Of a DNA stretch of 64,000 nucleotides, positions 54,271 through 62,998 are shown piece after piece. How positions within the stretch are numbered: the first letter of the stretch is position 1; the number at the start of each line of letters is the position of its first letter. Location of the stretch: assembly GCF_014041915.1 (NCBI RefSeq), contig NZ_CP059472.1:868001-932000 (forward strand), given 5' to 3'. The DNA is from Marnyiella aurantia (GTDB taxonomy: Bacteria; Bacteroidota; Bacteroidia; Flavobacteriales; Weeksellaceae). The position numbers were made by a program, and so were the translations under genes. Under the pieces are notes generated by a model that was not told the DNA's origin, made no database searches, and saw only the letters and a list, made by a program, of their open reading frames with translations.

Positions 54271-55394
54271 CAGATAAGTTTCTTAAGTGTTTCCGAAATA
54301 TAGTTTACCTGCTCTACTGTAAGTTTGGAGTACATAGGCAGAGTGATAAGGTGGTCGACCAAAAAATCGGTTACCGGCAATTCGCTGGCAAATTCCTGAT
54401 AGATGGAAAAATGGTGTACTGCAGGGTAATGCATACTGGTCTGAATACCTGCTTCAGCCAGCTGTGCGCGTATGGCATCCCTTCTTTCGGCATCGCCGTC
54501 AGTAAGTACGATCGGGAAGATATAATTGGAGTTAAAATCGGTGTAATCTGCAAACGGTATAATGATTCCCGATACATCATTCAGGGCGTTCAGGTACGCT
54601 GTCCTTACTTCTGCCCTTTTCTCCAGGTCGGCCTGAATCTTATCCAGCTGCACAATACCAATTGACGAATGGATATCGTCCATCCTGTAATTATAACCAA
54701 GTTCGACTACGTCATAAGCCGTTGAGTGACCTTTTGCTCTTTCGTAAGACATGGAAGTCATTCCGTGAGATCTCAGCAGTTTGGTGCGGGCAGCATAATC
54801 ATCGTTATTGGTAATCAGCATACCGCCCTCACCTGTGCTGATATTCTTGTTGGAGAAGAAACTGAAACAGCCCACATCGCCGATTGTACCCAGCTTACGG
54901 CGTTTATACTCGGCCAACGGTCCGTGGCAGGCATCTTCAATCACCTTCAGGTCATGCTCTTTGGCAATGGCCATTATGGTGTCCATATCGCAGGCAAATC
55001 CGCCATAATGCATTACGATGATGGCTTTGGTTTTAGGTGTAATTTTTTTTCTGATGTCTTCGGCAGAGATCGTAGGATTTTCATAGCTCACCACATCGCC
55101 AAAAACAGGTACAGCGTTTACATAGCGGATGGCATTTACGGTGGCCACAAAGGTAAGCGAAGGACAGATGACCTCATCACCAGCCTCCACGCCCACAAGT
55201 TTTAGTGCAAGATGCAGACTTACGGTACAGTTGGACAGTGCGATGGCATGCTTTACAGAAAGCATACCGGCAAACTTCGCCTCGAAAGCGGCAGTCTTTG
55301 GACCGGTAGAGATCCATTTGGACTGAATGGTTTCCAGGGCAGCCTGTTCTTCTTTTTCGTCGAAGTTAAGGTCGAAAAGCGGGATTTTGTACAT
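54270..55394 (-). CDS. DegT/DnrJ/EryC1/StrS aminotransferase
   Basis: PLP-dependent sugar aminotransferase, 374 residues. The PLP lysine is K183 in FSFFSNKNISTGEGG; EDACHGPLAEYK binds the cofactor, and ALSNCTVSLHLALKL is the phosphate-binding block. It differs from PglE (24363) and probably acts on the product of the 4,6-dehydratase at 57881-59068 or of FnlA. It is one base from the GT gene upstream and ATP-grasp downstream, so the modifying genes are tightly coupled. Confidence 0.9.
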   Translation of the reverse strand: MYKIPLFDLNFDEKEEQAALETIQSKWISTGPKTAAFEAKFAGMLSVKHAIALSNCTVSLHLALKLVGVEAGDEVICPSLTFVATVNAIRYVNAVPVFGDVVSYENPTISAEDIRKKITPKTKAIIVMHYGGFACDMDTIMAIAKEHDLKVIEDACHGPLAEYKRRKLGTIGDVGCFSFFSNKNISTGEGGMLITNNDDYAARTKLLRSHGMTSMSYERAKGHSTAYDVVELGYNYRMDDIHSSIGIVQLDKIQADLEKRAEVRTAYLNALNDVSGIIIPFADYTDFNSNYIFPIVLTDGDAERRDAIRAQLAEAGIQTSMHYPAVHHFSIYQEFASELPVTDFLVDHLITLPMYSKLTVEQVNYISETLKKLI

Positions 55395-55395
55395 A

Positions 55396-56322
55396 CTAAT
55401 TGAGTTTGAGTGTTCTTAGAATTTTACCGACCGCACGCTGAACGATGTTGGGACGCCGGTTAATATGGTTATTAAAATGATAGTTATCGTAATTGAGGTT
55501 CCGCGCAACTTCCTTTGGGTGAATCTTTGCGGTGAAGTTAGCATCAAAAGGCCTGTAATGTTCGGCGGTCTGGCCCTTACTGTGAAGACCTTCCGCACCA
55601 ATGTTTGAGGACAGATGCACCTTTGGTATTATAGATAAGCCGTTTTCTTTAAACCGGATATAGCTCCAGCAGATATCCCAGGTATTTTTACCGGCACCTC
55701 TTTTTTTCATTTCTTTTAAGGTAGAACGCCATAACTTTTTTTCCTCTTCATTCTGGGTCAGTTTTGAAAGTTCCTCGTTATTTAGATACTTATCGAAATC
55801 ATCTACGTTTAAATCGAAGCGGTTCCAGGCTCTTTTCCAGGTAGCCCAACCCCAAATATGTCCGTAAATCCCGAAGAGATAATCTTCATTATTCGGCATA
55901 TCAATTGGGGTGGTCTGACAGCTGCTTATCATATAAACTTCATTGCTGTTTCTGTAGCGGAGCAGCATATCCTGCGCAAACTTTAAAAATGACATGGGTG
56001 CAATAATGTCGTCTTCCAAAACGATAACGAATTCCTCATTTTCCAGAACCCAGGACACAGCAGAGGATATTGTTAATTCTGCACCACGGTTCTGATCATT
56101 AAACCTGTAATGGGTTTCACATTCCCAGTCCACTTTAGATACGATCTCCTTTACGGCAGTAACGAGTTGGTCCTCCCCCATTTTATAGTCCCGGGCACCA
56201 TCGATTGCCACGTAAAGCTTTGCAGGCCGTGCATTCCGAATATATTCAAACGACTGGCGCATTACATCCGGCCGGTTAAAACCTATAAGCAAAACAGGTA
56301 CGTTAAAATCTGTATTCATCAT
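55396..56322 (-). CDS. GT-A fold glycosyltransferase (GNT-I-like family)
   Basis: 308 residues. The start VPVLLIGFNRPDVMRQSFEYI is typical of this Bacteroidota family; the metal-binding acidic run is FVIVLEDDIIAP, and GHIWGWATWKRAWNRFD is a strongly conserved block. SSNIGAEGLHSKGQTAEHYR lies near the end. No membrane segment. It overlaps the flippase gene by 4 bases. Donor unknown. Confidence 0.87.
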   Translation of the reverse strand: MMNTDFNVPVLLIGFNRPDVMRQSFEYIRNARPAKLYVAIDGARDYKMGEDQLVTAVKEIVSKVDWECETHYRFNDQNRGAELTISSAVSWVLENEEFVIVLEDDIIAPMSFLKFAQDMLLRYRNSNEVYMISSCQTTPIDMPNNEDYLFGIYGHIWGWATWKRAWNRFDLNVDDFDKYLNNEELSKLTQNEEEKKLWRSTLKEMKKRGAGKNTWDICWSYIRFKENGLSIIPKVHLSSNIGAEGLHSKGQTAEHYRPFDANFTAKIHPKEVARNLNYDNYHFNNHINRRPNIVQRAVGKILRTLKLN

Positions 56323-57836
56323 TGTATCTTTCTTTTAATTACGCCCAAAACAAGGTCTTTCTCATAGTTATTCAAAGCTAAGAAATAGGCTGCAAAACAA
56401 TATATTAATCCCAAAACAACTGATTTAACAATTGTAGCGGTCCATGATATGGAAGGAAAAAAATAGTTTAAAGCTAATCCAATAAAAACTACTAATATAA
56501 ATGGTAATGCCATTTTGACTTGGCACTGTTTAAAAAATTTCCAGATATTGATTTTCAATACCCGAACGTAAATAATATTCATCACAATTACGCCACCGAC
56601 AATATTCCCAATAAAAATCGCAAATCCGGCCCCGGTAGATCCGAACCTAAGTGAAAGTAAATAAGATAAAACTACAGAAACTGCAGCAATAATGATTTTG
56701 GAATAGGCATTAAACTTAACTTTGTTGGAAGCGACTAATGCAGTGGATGCAATTTCCTGTGGTATCGTAAGTAATCCCGGCAGTATAAGAAATACCGCAA
56801 CCAGATAGGATCGCTCAAAATCAGCACCAAGCCAGTTCAGAAAGAACCCCTTACCCGCCACCAGGAATATAGATACGATAGCGCCCAGCATAATAAACTG
56901 AATTCTGCCTACCTTGATCATGAGTTCCTGAATTGCTTCCGGACCGCCATCATCTTTATAGATGATCTGAGCTACTTTTGGTAGAAACATACTTCCAAAT
57001 ACAGTCGCAAATGTCCAGACATAACCCTCAATGGTCATCGCTGCTGAAAATATGGCGATTTCTTTACTGCCAGACGTCATGCCCAGCACACTAGGGGTAA
57101 TATTTAGGATGAGCCTTTGCGCAATGGAAATCACCATCACCCAAAGTGAGAAAGAAAATATCTCTTTCACTAATACAGAGTCAAATCCCTTCCAGTTGAT
57201 AGGCGTCCAATCCTTTTTCTTCAGGAAATAAAGTTTCCAGATAATCAGCAGAATTCCCAGGCCCGCGTTAACTACCACCAGAGAATATAGTCCGTAGCCC
57301 ATTATCAGTGCGCCTACCATCAGGACAATATTTAAAACTTTATGGACAAGACCGGTAATTTTATGGAAAATAAACCATTCGCCGGAGAACAGTAAACCGT
57401 CCAAAGGTTGAAATGGGAAGGAAATGACCGAATAAAGTCCCGCTACCGCCAAAAGAACCTTAACTTTTCCTAATTCATCCGGATTAAGCTTAACAAAAAT
57501 ATGCTCTACATTAAAGTACATTACGGTAAGCAGCAAAAGGAAGATGACTGCCAGGCCAATAAAAAGTTTGTAAGCAATACCCATGAATCTGGAAATACCG
57601 TGGGTATCATTCTGTGCCTTATACTTGGACACAAAACGGGTAACTGCCGCAGAAAGCCCTAAGTCAATGGTAACCATAGTAACCAGTGAAGTGGCCAGTG
57701 TATACAGCCCAAAATCTGCCTGGCCGATGATGGAAATCATCCAGGGGGTATAGATAAGGCCGGCTATTATGGAAAAGGCAATGGTAAAGTAGGAGATCAT
57801 TCCTCCGATCTTTATTTGCCTGCTGCTGTTCTGCAT
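56319..57836 (-). CDS. wzx: Repeat-unit flippase Wzx (second copy)
   Basis: MATE/MVF-type flippase of 505 residues with about 14 hydrophobic segments. MISYFTIAFSIIAGLIYTPW and ADFGLYTLATSLVTMVTID near the start and GFAIFIGNIVGGVIVMNIIY later are characteristic. It is longer than and dissimilar in detail to the flippase at 14302-15618, which fits a separate repeat unit. Confidence 0.9.
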   Translation of the reverse strand: MQNSSRQIKIGGMISYFTIAFSIIAGLIYTPWMISIIGQADFGLYTLATSLVTMVTIDLGLSAAVTRFVSKYKAQNDTHGISRFMGIAYKLFIGLAVIFLLLLTVMYFNVEHIFVKLNPDELGKVKVLLAVAGLYSVISFPFQPLDGLLFSGEWFIFHKITGLVHKVLNIVLMVGALIMGYGLYSLVVVNAGLGILLIIWKLYFLKKKDWTPINWKGFDSVLVKEIFSFSLWVMVISIAQRLILNITPSVLGMTSGSKEIAIFSAAMTIEGYVWTFATVFGSMFLPKVAQIIYKDDGGPEAIQELMIKVGRIQFIMLGAIVSIFLVAGKGFFLNWLGADFERSYLVAVFLILPGLLTIPQEIASTALVASNKVKFNAYSKIIIAAVSVVLSYLLSLRFGSTGAGFAIFIGNIVGGVIVMNIIYVRVLKINIWKFFKQCQVKMALPFILVVFIGLALNYFFPSISWTATIVKSVVLGLIYCFAAYFLALNNYEKDLVLGVIKRKIQ

Positions 57837-57880
57837 GAATTAATTTTGGCTATTAGTTGGGGGTACCAGGAATAAATTGA

Positions 57881-59068
57881 TTACATTTTTGAATCCAGGT
57901 ACTTTCCCTTTTCCACATAACCGAAATCCGGAATCATGGTAAAGAAAAGCTGAACGATCTCATCTTTTGTCCAGGCAGCTTTATCTTTCATATTCTTGAT
58001 TGTGGCTGTAAAATGATTGATAAGCTCGCGGTCGTAAAGCGGCTCGTTTTTTACAATTCCTAAATTAGGGAAACGGTCCATGTCCAGCTCCTCGCGGTCG
58101 GTGAAGAACTCCTCGAAATCCTTTTCACCTGTAGTATCGCTGGCTGTAAACAGACAGGGCCACTGTCCCTGGGCGGGAAGGGTATGCACCAACTCACGCG
58201 CTTCGTCCTCAGAACTGCACAGATAAGGCGTGTAACCCAATTCTGCCAGATAGCGTGTCGCGATATCCGAGAAGGTGATGAGGTGCAGGTTCTCACTGAG
58301 TTTTGGAAAGAAGATATCGCGGTTTTCACCAAAAATGGTAGACATCAGGCATAGTTCGCCTGATTCCTGGGGTGTTACGAAATATCTCTTAATATCGTTT
58401 GGCGCCACGATGGGCTGCCTTTTCTGGATACGCTGGTTGAAACCGTGAAGCAATGATCCGTCGGAAAACGCAACATTGGCAAAACGTGCGGTAGAGATAT
58501 TGATTTCTGCAGAAAGTTTCATCAGATACATCTCCATTATTCTTTTAGAGGCACCCATCATATTGGCTGGATTGGCCGCTTTATCGGTGGAGACACAGAA
58601 ATACTTCTTCACCCCTTTTTCCACTGACTGCCTGATGGTCTTTTCCGTATTGAATACATTCACGTCAATCATCCGCATCATGGTGTAAGGATCTTTCTCA
58701 CTTCTTACATGCTTCAGTGCTGACAGGTTCAGGACATAATCGTATCCGCCGTCAGCATTCCAGAAGGCGTCATATTCCACAGATCCTATGTCCAGCGCAA
58801 AAGTCTGGAAATCACCGTCAATATAGCCGTGGGTACTCCGGAGGTCACGCACCAGTTCCACCATATTGTTCTCACTGATGTCTACTACGTGAAGCTTAAG
58901 CGGATTCCTTTTGAAGATTTCCTTGGTCACAGCCTGTCCGATTGATCCGGCACCTCCTAAAACCAGGAATCTGCTGCCGGAAACGGCCTGTTCCAGTTCA
59001 CCGGAATGGGCGGAAATATCTTCTTTAAAAAGTTCGTGTTCCCTGCCTATTAACTGAAGTATATTCAT
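57881..59068 (-). CDS. Soluble NDP-sugar 4,6-dehydratase (LegB/CapD-related)
   Basis: 395 residues, no membrane helices. The Rossmann motif LVLGGAGSIGQAV is at residues 36-48; VSTDKAANPANMMGASKR is the active-site region, with Met in place of the usual Tyr of MxxxK as in UDP-GlcNAc 4,6-dehydratases. A C-terminal extension of about 80 residues follows. It probably makes a 4-keto-6-deoxy HexNAc for the DegT aminotransferase two genes on. The PtmE-like protein in the locus hints at a GDP-linked substrate. An AAAACACAAG leader precedes the ATG. Confidence 0.84.
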   Translation of the reverse strand: MNILQLIGREHELFKEDISAHSGELEQAVSGSRFLVLGGAGSIGQAVTKEIFKRNPLKLHVVDISENNMVELVRDLRSTHGYIDGDFQTFALDIGSVEYDAFWNADGGYDYVLNLSALKHVRSEKDPYTMMRMIDVNVFNTEKTIRQSVEKGVKKYFCVSTDKAANPANMMGASKRIMEMYLMKLSAEINISTARFANVAFSDGSLLHGFNQRIQKRQPIVAPNDIKRYFVTPQESGELCLMSTIFGENRDIFFPKLSENLHLITFSDIATRYLAELGYTPYLCSSEDEARELVHTLPAQGQWPCLFTASDTTGEKDFEEFFTDREELDMDRFPNLGIVKNEPLYDRELINHFTATIKNMKDKAAWTKDEIVQLFFTMIPDFGYVEKGKYLDSKM

Positions 59069-59113
59069 TTTTTCTCTTCTTGTGTTTTGTTACTGTAATT
59101 GCTTTGAAATGGA

Positions 59114-60322
59114 TTATTTACTCCAAACTACCCTATTCACATAATCGGTATAACTAAGGATGATCCTGACCATCTTTTCCGAAACGTTCGGCATGGAATA
59201 GTCGGCAACGGGACGGAAATTGGGGGTTGGTGACTGGTGACTGGTGATTGGTGGTTGGTGATTGGTGGTTGGTGATTGGTGGTTGGTGGTATGCGTATTT
59301 CTTGAACCAACGACCTGTGTCTGTAACTGTATGATGCCCTGCAGGATGCGCTCCGGCGAAAGCCCCACCATCATGACGCTGGCTTCCTCCATGGCTTCCG
59401 GTCTTTCGTGTGCCTGACGGATGTTAAGCGCGCGGAAGTTAAGGATAGAAGATTCCTCGGAAATAGTACCCGAGTCGGAAAGAACAGCGAAGGATCTTTT
59501 CTGAAGCGCGTTATAATCATGGAAACCCAGAGGCTTCAATAACTGGATGAGCGGATGCATTTCCAGCTTCATTTTATCGATCATATTCTTGGTGCGCGGG
59601 TGTGTGGATACGATTACCGGATAGCCGTAAGTTTCAGCAATGGCATTCAGCGAGTCCATCAGTCCGCGGAAGTTTTTCTCTGAATTGATATTCTCCTCAC
59701 GGTGCGAGGATATGACAAAATACTTTCCTTCTTCCAATTCCAGTTTATCAAGTACTGCAGAGGCTTCTATCTTAGGCAGGTAGTGGTTCAGCACCTCAAA
59801 CATGGGCGACCCCGTCTTAATGATACGGTCGGCCGGTAATCCTTCCCTCAGTAAGTATTCTCTGGCGATATCGCTGTAAGTTAAGTTGATATCGGCGGTG
59901 TGGTCAACAATTTTGCGGTTGGTTTCCTCCGGCACGCGCTGGTCGAAGCAGCGGTTCCCTGCTTCCATATGGAAGATCGGGATTTGTCTCTTCTTGGCAG
60001 GAATGGCACAGAGGCAGGAATTGGTATCACCCAAAACCAAAAAAGCATCCGGGGCCACTTCTTCCAGCAAAGGATCAATCTTAATAAGTATATTTCCTAT
60101 GGTTTCGGTGGCTGTTTTGCCCGCGGCTTCCAGAAAGTAATCAGGCTTACGGAGGCCTAAATCATCAAAGAAAATCTGGTTAAGCTCGTAGTCATAATTC
60201 TGTCCTGTGTGTACGATGATATGCTCAATAGCTTCAGAATTGTCGAGGGCCATAAGGACGCGGGATAATCTTATGATTTCCGGACGGGTCCCCACCACCG
60301 TCATTACTTTTAGTTTCTTCAT
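59114..60322 (-). CDS. fnlC: UDP-N-acetylglucosamine 2-epimerase family, FnlC/WbjD/CapG-like, with low-complexity insert
   Basis: Last step to UDP-L-FucNAc: 2-epimerises the UDP-6-deoxy-talosamine product of FnlA-FnlB. VVGTRPEIIRLSRVLMALD, VLGDTNSCLCAIPAKK, MEAGNRCFDQRVPEETNR, ISSHREENI and LSDSGTISEESSIL are family blocks; ADYSMPNVSEKMVRIILSYTD is the FnlC-type ending. The ATG at 60322 is taken; an upstream in-frame ATG lies in repeat sequence. Between the epimerase body and the conserved ending there are about 25 residues of NHQSPTTNHQ-type low complexity, encoded by an intergenic-type repeat (59221-59290). Confidence 0.9.
   Translation of the reverse strand: MKKLKVMTVVGTRPEIIRLSRVLMALDNSEAIEHIIVHTGQNYDYELNQIFFDDLGLRKPDYFLEAAGKTATETIGNILIKIDPLLEEVAPDAFLVLGDTNSCLCAIPAKKRQIPIFHMEAGNRCFDQRVPEETNRKIVDHTADINLTYSDIAREYLLREGLPADRIIKTGSPMFEVLNHYLPKIEASAVLDKLELEEGKYFVISSHREENINSEKNFRGLMDSLNAIAETYGYPVIVSTHPRTKNMIDKMKLEMHPLIQLLKPLGFHDYNALQKRSFAVLSDSGTISEESSILNFRALNIRQAHERPEAMEEASVMMVGLSPERILQGIIQLQTQVVGSRNTHTTNHQSPTTNHQPPITSHQSPTPNFRPVADYSMPNVSEKMVRIILSYTDYVNRVVWSK
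59221..59290. repeat. TGGTGATTGGTGGT-type repeat inside fnlC
   Basis: About 70 bases of short tandem words (TTGGTGATTGGTGG and TTGGTGACTGG) lie in frame in the fnlC coding region. The same word family, ACCAATCACC, is found in the intergenic gap 62941-62998. Confidence 0.85.
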
Positions 60323-60332
60323 TATTGTTTGT

Positions 60333-60665
60333 TTCTCGCTGATTCCCGCAGATTGCTTGCGCAAATCAACGCAGATTTATTCAGTTGTAATTTTTATAAA
60401 TTATTGACAATTCTATTTATTGAAGTGTCGATTTTTTAAGTGTTAAAATTAACCAATATTCCTAACTTTTTCGCGTAACGTCTTAAATAGGTAGTGAGAT
60501 AATTCTAGTTACTAAATAATATCAGTCATGTCCATTAGCGAAAATCTGCTTTAATAATCCGCGCAATCTGCGTGAAACTACGCAGCCAGTTCCAAAGACA
60601 CTCTTATTTTTCTCGCTGATCCTCACAGATTTATTCCGCAGGTGAGCGCAGATTTATTCAGTTCA
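60333..60665. repeat. Cluster of CGCAGATTT-type short repeats
   Basis: TTTCTCGCTGATTCCCGCAG at 60337 and a similar copy at 60612 are both followed by GCGCAGATTTATTCAGTT-like words. Between them (60533-60583) stands a third word set, AGCGAAAATCTGC and GCAATCTGCGTGAAA, which recurs at 61087-61135 and 61226-61275. These are short interspersed noncoding repeats that flank the GxxExxY fragments. Confidence 0.75.
60394..60505 (-). pseudogene. C-terminal fragment of a GxxExxY protein
   Basis: The minus strand reads YLTTYLRRYAKKLGILVNF then NT, a TAA stop, KIDTSINRIVNNL and a final stop. It parallels the end of the neighbouring copy (YLKLSGKKLGLLVNFNTSKID). An in-frame TAA replaces the Ser codon, and no N-terminal part adjoins it. 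Confidence 0.75.
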
Positions 60666-60671
60666 ATTTTT

Positions 60672-61049
60672 CTATAAATTATTGACAATTCTTTTTATTG
60701 AAGTGTCGATTTTTGAGGTGTTAAAATTAACTAATAATCCTAACTTTTTTCCGGATAGTTTCAGATAGGTTGTAAGCTGCTTGAAATGAACATCGGTTAA
60801 TGCCTCAACTGATTTGATTTCTATGATTACTTTATCTTCTACTAAAATATCTATCCTATACCCTACCTCCAGAATTATTGTTTCATACTGAAACGGCAAC
60901 CCCACCTGCATCATTATTTTTAACCCCGCATTTTCCAGCTCAAAAGCAAGTGCTTTCTCATACGCTGATTCCAGCTATCCGGGACCAACTGCATTATAAA
61001 CTTTAAATATACAACCTCTAATTATATATGAAATTTCGTTTTCATTCAT
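60672..61049 (-). pseudogene. GxxExxY family gene with a nonsense mutation in its signature
   Basis: The family is common in Bacteroidota and related to PD-(D/E)XK nucleases. From the ATG at 61049 the frame reads MNENEISYIIRGCIFKVYNA, VGPG, then TAG at 60977-60975, then LESAYEKALAFELENAG, and continues to the stop at 60672 (125 codons). The TAG replaces one Leu of the GLLESAY signature. DILVEDKVIIEIKSVEAL is the nuclease-like core. Only a truncated 80-residue product from an internal ATG (60914) could be made. The remainder is intact, so the mutation is recent or suppressed. Confidence 0.88.
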
Positions 61050-61131
61050 ATTTTAAAAACTTGCACTCAAGTCAGTTTTATCAAAGCATCCGCGAAAATC
61101 TGCTGCCTAATTTGCGGCAATCTGCGTGAAA

Positions 61132-61188
61132 TCACACTTCCAAAAATATACAATCCCTAATCAGATAAGACATTTCTTCTTCATCCAT
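61132..61188 (-). pseudogene. N-terminal fragment of a GxxExxY protein
   Basis: The minus strand reads MDEEEMSYLIRDCIFLEV and a stop, parallel to MNENEISYIIRGCIF of the neighbouring copy. It then runs into the CGCAGATTGCCGCAAATT repeat. Only 18 codons remain. Confidence 0.7.
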
Positions 61189-61270
61189 AATTCTATAAAT
61201 TAATTCTCAGCAGTTATATATTGGCCATCCGCGAAAATCAAAATGAAAATTTGCGGTAATCTGTGTGAAA

Positions 61271-62389
61271 TCATACCTCCAGGAAGTACGTATCTGCGTC
61301 TACGGGATCAAACGGTTCATTGATCCAGAAAATGGTATAAAGTTCCTCGTTGCCTATGTTCTTTATATTGTGTGTATACCAGATGGGCATATCTACATAA
61401 GCGGGCTCGCTGCCATCCAGATAGAAATCCATAACTTCGTCGCTGTCAATTTTTCTCAGCTGAATTAAAGCTTTTCCTTTTATAACTGCAAACCTTTCAA
61501 TTTTCCGTGTGTGAAAATGGTTACCACGCGTAATCCCGGGTACAGTGGTTGAAAACGAGCACTGTCCGCCAATTCCAAGTCTGATCACCTCTACAAATGC
61601 GCCACGGGGATCGGTGTGCTGTGTAAATTTTACAGGATAATGGGTTTTGTGGTCTATATAGGAACGGTAGGTATTGAAAAGCTGATAATCAAAGGCTGTT
61701 TCCAGTTTCGGAATTTCACCGCCTTCAAAGTAAAGTGTTCTGTACTCCTCAAGCTTCTGCAGAACTTCCGAAACCTTGATTGTTTTTGTAGAGGGAACAA
61801 TATATTCTTCAGAGGTGGTGCCTGATGCGATCTGATCTAAAATTTCCTGCACAAGTTCGCCCACATAAATAAGCTTCACCTCACCGTCCACATCAATGGT
61901 TGGTGTTTCGTTATGCGTTAACTTATGACAGAATGTAGCCACAAAGGAGTTATAGTTGGGCTGCCCAAACGGTCCGAAAACGTTCGGAATAATCATTCCG
62001 GTGAAGGTTCCCCCGTTCGTATTGGCCCAGTCTGCAAGCAGTTTTCTGCCCTCTTTTTTCGATTTGCCGTACAGGTTGTCCCTCTCCTCTTGGGAAGAGG
62101 AGGAAAACAGCACATGTGCCTTGGAGCCGGTGCGCTGCAGAGAATCTGCAAGGCGCTGCGCCAGCGAAACATTGGTACTGTATATAAATTCCGGATCTGG
62201 ATGACGGTTCATGGCGGCCAGATGTACGATCACGTCGCACTGCGCAACAAAGGCGTCCAGTTTTTCCTCGTCCTCAAAAAAATCTTTCTGGAAATCTACT
62301 CTTTCAAACATATCCGGCGTAAGACCCAGCGTATTATAAAGGTGGGAACCTACGAATCCGTTTTGTCCTGTAATTCCAATTTTCTTCAT
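61271..62389 (-). CDS. fnlB: Bifunctional UDP-sugar reductase/cupin (FnlB/WbjC/CapF)
   Basis: Second enzyme of UDP-L-FucNAc synthesis: C3-epimerisation by the C-terminal cupin and C4 reduction by the N-terminal SDR domain. KIGITGQNGFVGSHLYN is the Rossmann start, NLYGKSKKEGRKLL the Tyr-x3-Lys block; from about residue 255 the cupin has GGQCSFSTTVPGITRGNHFH and TRKIERFAVIKGKA. The ATG at 62389 (MKKIG) follows an AAAACACACATTG leader; the ATG at 62407 overlapping the previous stop is the alternative. FnlA and FnlC homologues flank it. Confidence 0.93.
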   Translation of the reverse strand: MKKIGITGQNGFVGSHLYNTLGLTPDMFERVDFQKDFFEDEEKLDAFVAQCDVIVHLAAMNRHPDPEFIYSTNVSLAQRLADSLQRTGSKAHVLFSSSSQEERDNLYGKSKKEGRKLLADWANTNGGTFTGMIIPNVFGPFGQPNYNSFVATFCHKLTHNETPTIDVDGEVKLIYVGELVQEILDQIASGTTSEEYIVPSTKTIKVSEVLQKLEEYRTLYFEGGEIPKLETAFDYQLFNTYRSYIDHKTHYPVKFTQHTDPRGAFVEVIRLGIGGQCSFSTTVPGITRGNHFHTRKIERFAVIKGKALIQLRKIDSDEVMDFYLDGSEPAYVDMPIWYTHNIKNIGNEELYTIFWINEPFDPVDADTYFLEV

Positions 62390-62403
62390 CAATGTGTGTT
62401 TTC

Positions 62404-62898
62404 TCATTTGTTAAAATAATCTGCCGGGAACCTGTGTTCGTCCTGGCTCACGCCCAACTCGTAATCTGCAAAAACCAGAAGCATGGCATTGTCCTGTCTG
62501 GCCTGGATGGACGATATATAGCCGGGTGGCACATGCAGTACATCCAGTGTATCTGCCTCCAGCAGGAATTCTGATGGCTCTAAGTCTGCCGATGGATTAT
62601 CCCAGTTGTCTACACAAATCAGTTTTATAAGAAAACTGCCTGTTAAAGCTGAAAACCAGCGCTGCTCAATCCTGTGCCCCTGCCAGGCGCGTACAAAATC
62701 GGTATCTGCATTTTGAATGGTATACACCCTTCGGACGCCGGGAAGTGAAAAATCATTGTTATACCGCAGGGTACCGCGCGGGTCCTGGTGGCGGTTTCCT
62801 TTCAGGAGGGTGGGTTGCACAGGGCCGTTGTCAGGAGATTGTACACCGGTGCCTGTTTGCGGGAGACGCGTTTCTTGCTGCTCTTTACGGCTGTTCAT
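62404..62898 (-). CDS. RmlC-like cupin, putative sugar epimerase/isomerase
   Basis: 164 residues of cupin fold: KGNRHQDPRGTLRYNNDF, RRVYTIQNADTDFVRAWQGH, RIEQRWFSALTGSFLI and LDVLHVPPGYISSIQA. It resembles WxcM/QdtA-type sugar proteins, which are commonly found between fnlA and fnlB homologues in Bacteroidota. The catalytic His pattern of RmlC is not obvious, so activity is uncertain. The N-terminal 28 residues look unstructured (LPQTGTGVQSPDNGPVQ). Confidence 0.78.
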   Translation of the reverse strand: MNSRKEQQETRLPQTGTGVQSPDNGPVQPTLLKGNRHQDPRGTLRYNNDFSLPGVRRVYTIQNADTDFVRAWQGHRIEQRWFSALTGSFLIKLICVDNWDNPSADLEPSEFLLEADTLDVLHVPPGYISSIQARQDNAMLLVFADYELGVSQDEHRFPADYFNK

Positions 62899-62940
62899 TT
62901 ATATTTTAACTAATTTTTCCTTGTATTTAATTGATTTCCA

Positions 62941-62998
62941 GTTCCAATCACCATTCACCCCCCGATAGCTATCAGGGCACCAAACAACCAATCACCCC
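62941..62998. repeat. Intergenic repeat with palindrome and ACCAATCACC words
   Basis: The gap after fnlA contains CCAATCACCATTCACC, a near-palindrome CCGATAGCTATCAGG (about 62962-62976), and AACAACCAATCACCCC. The flanking words belong to the same family as the repeat inside fnlC. Confidence 0.6.

Noticed and set aside
45213-59068. A complete legionaminic acid pathway
   Set aside because: A PtmE-like nucleotidyltransferase and a LegB-like dehydratase are present, but no NeuB-type synthase, hydrolysing 2-epimerase or CMP transferase is seen.
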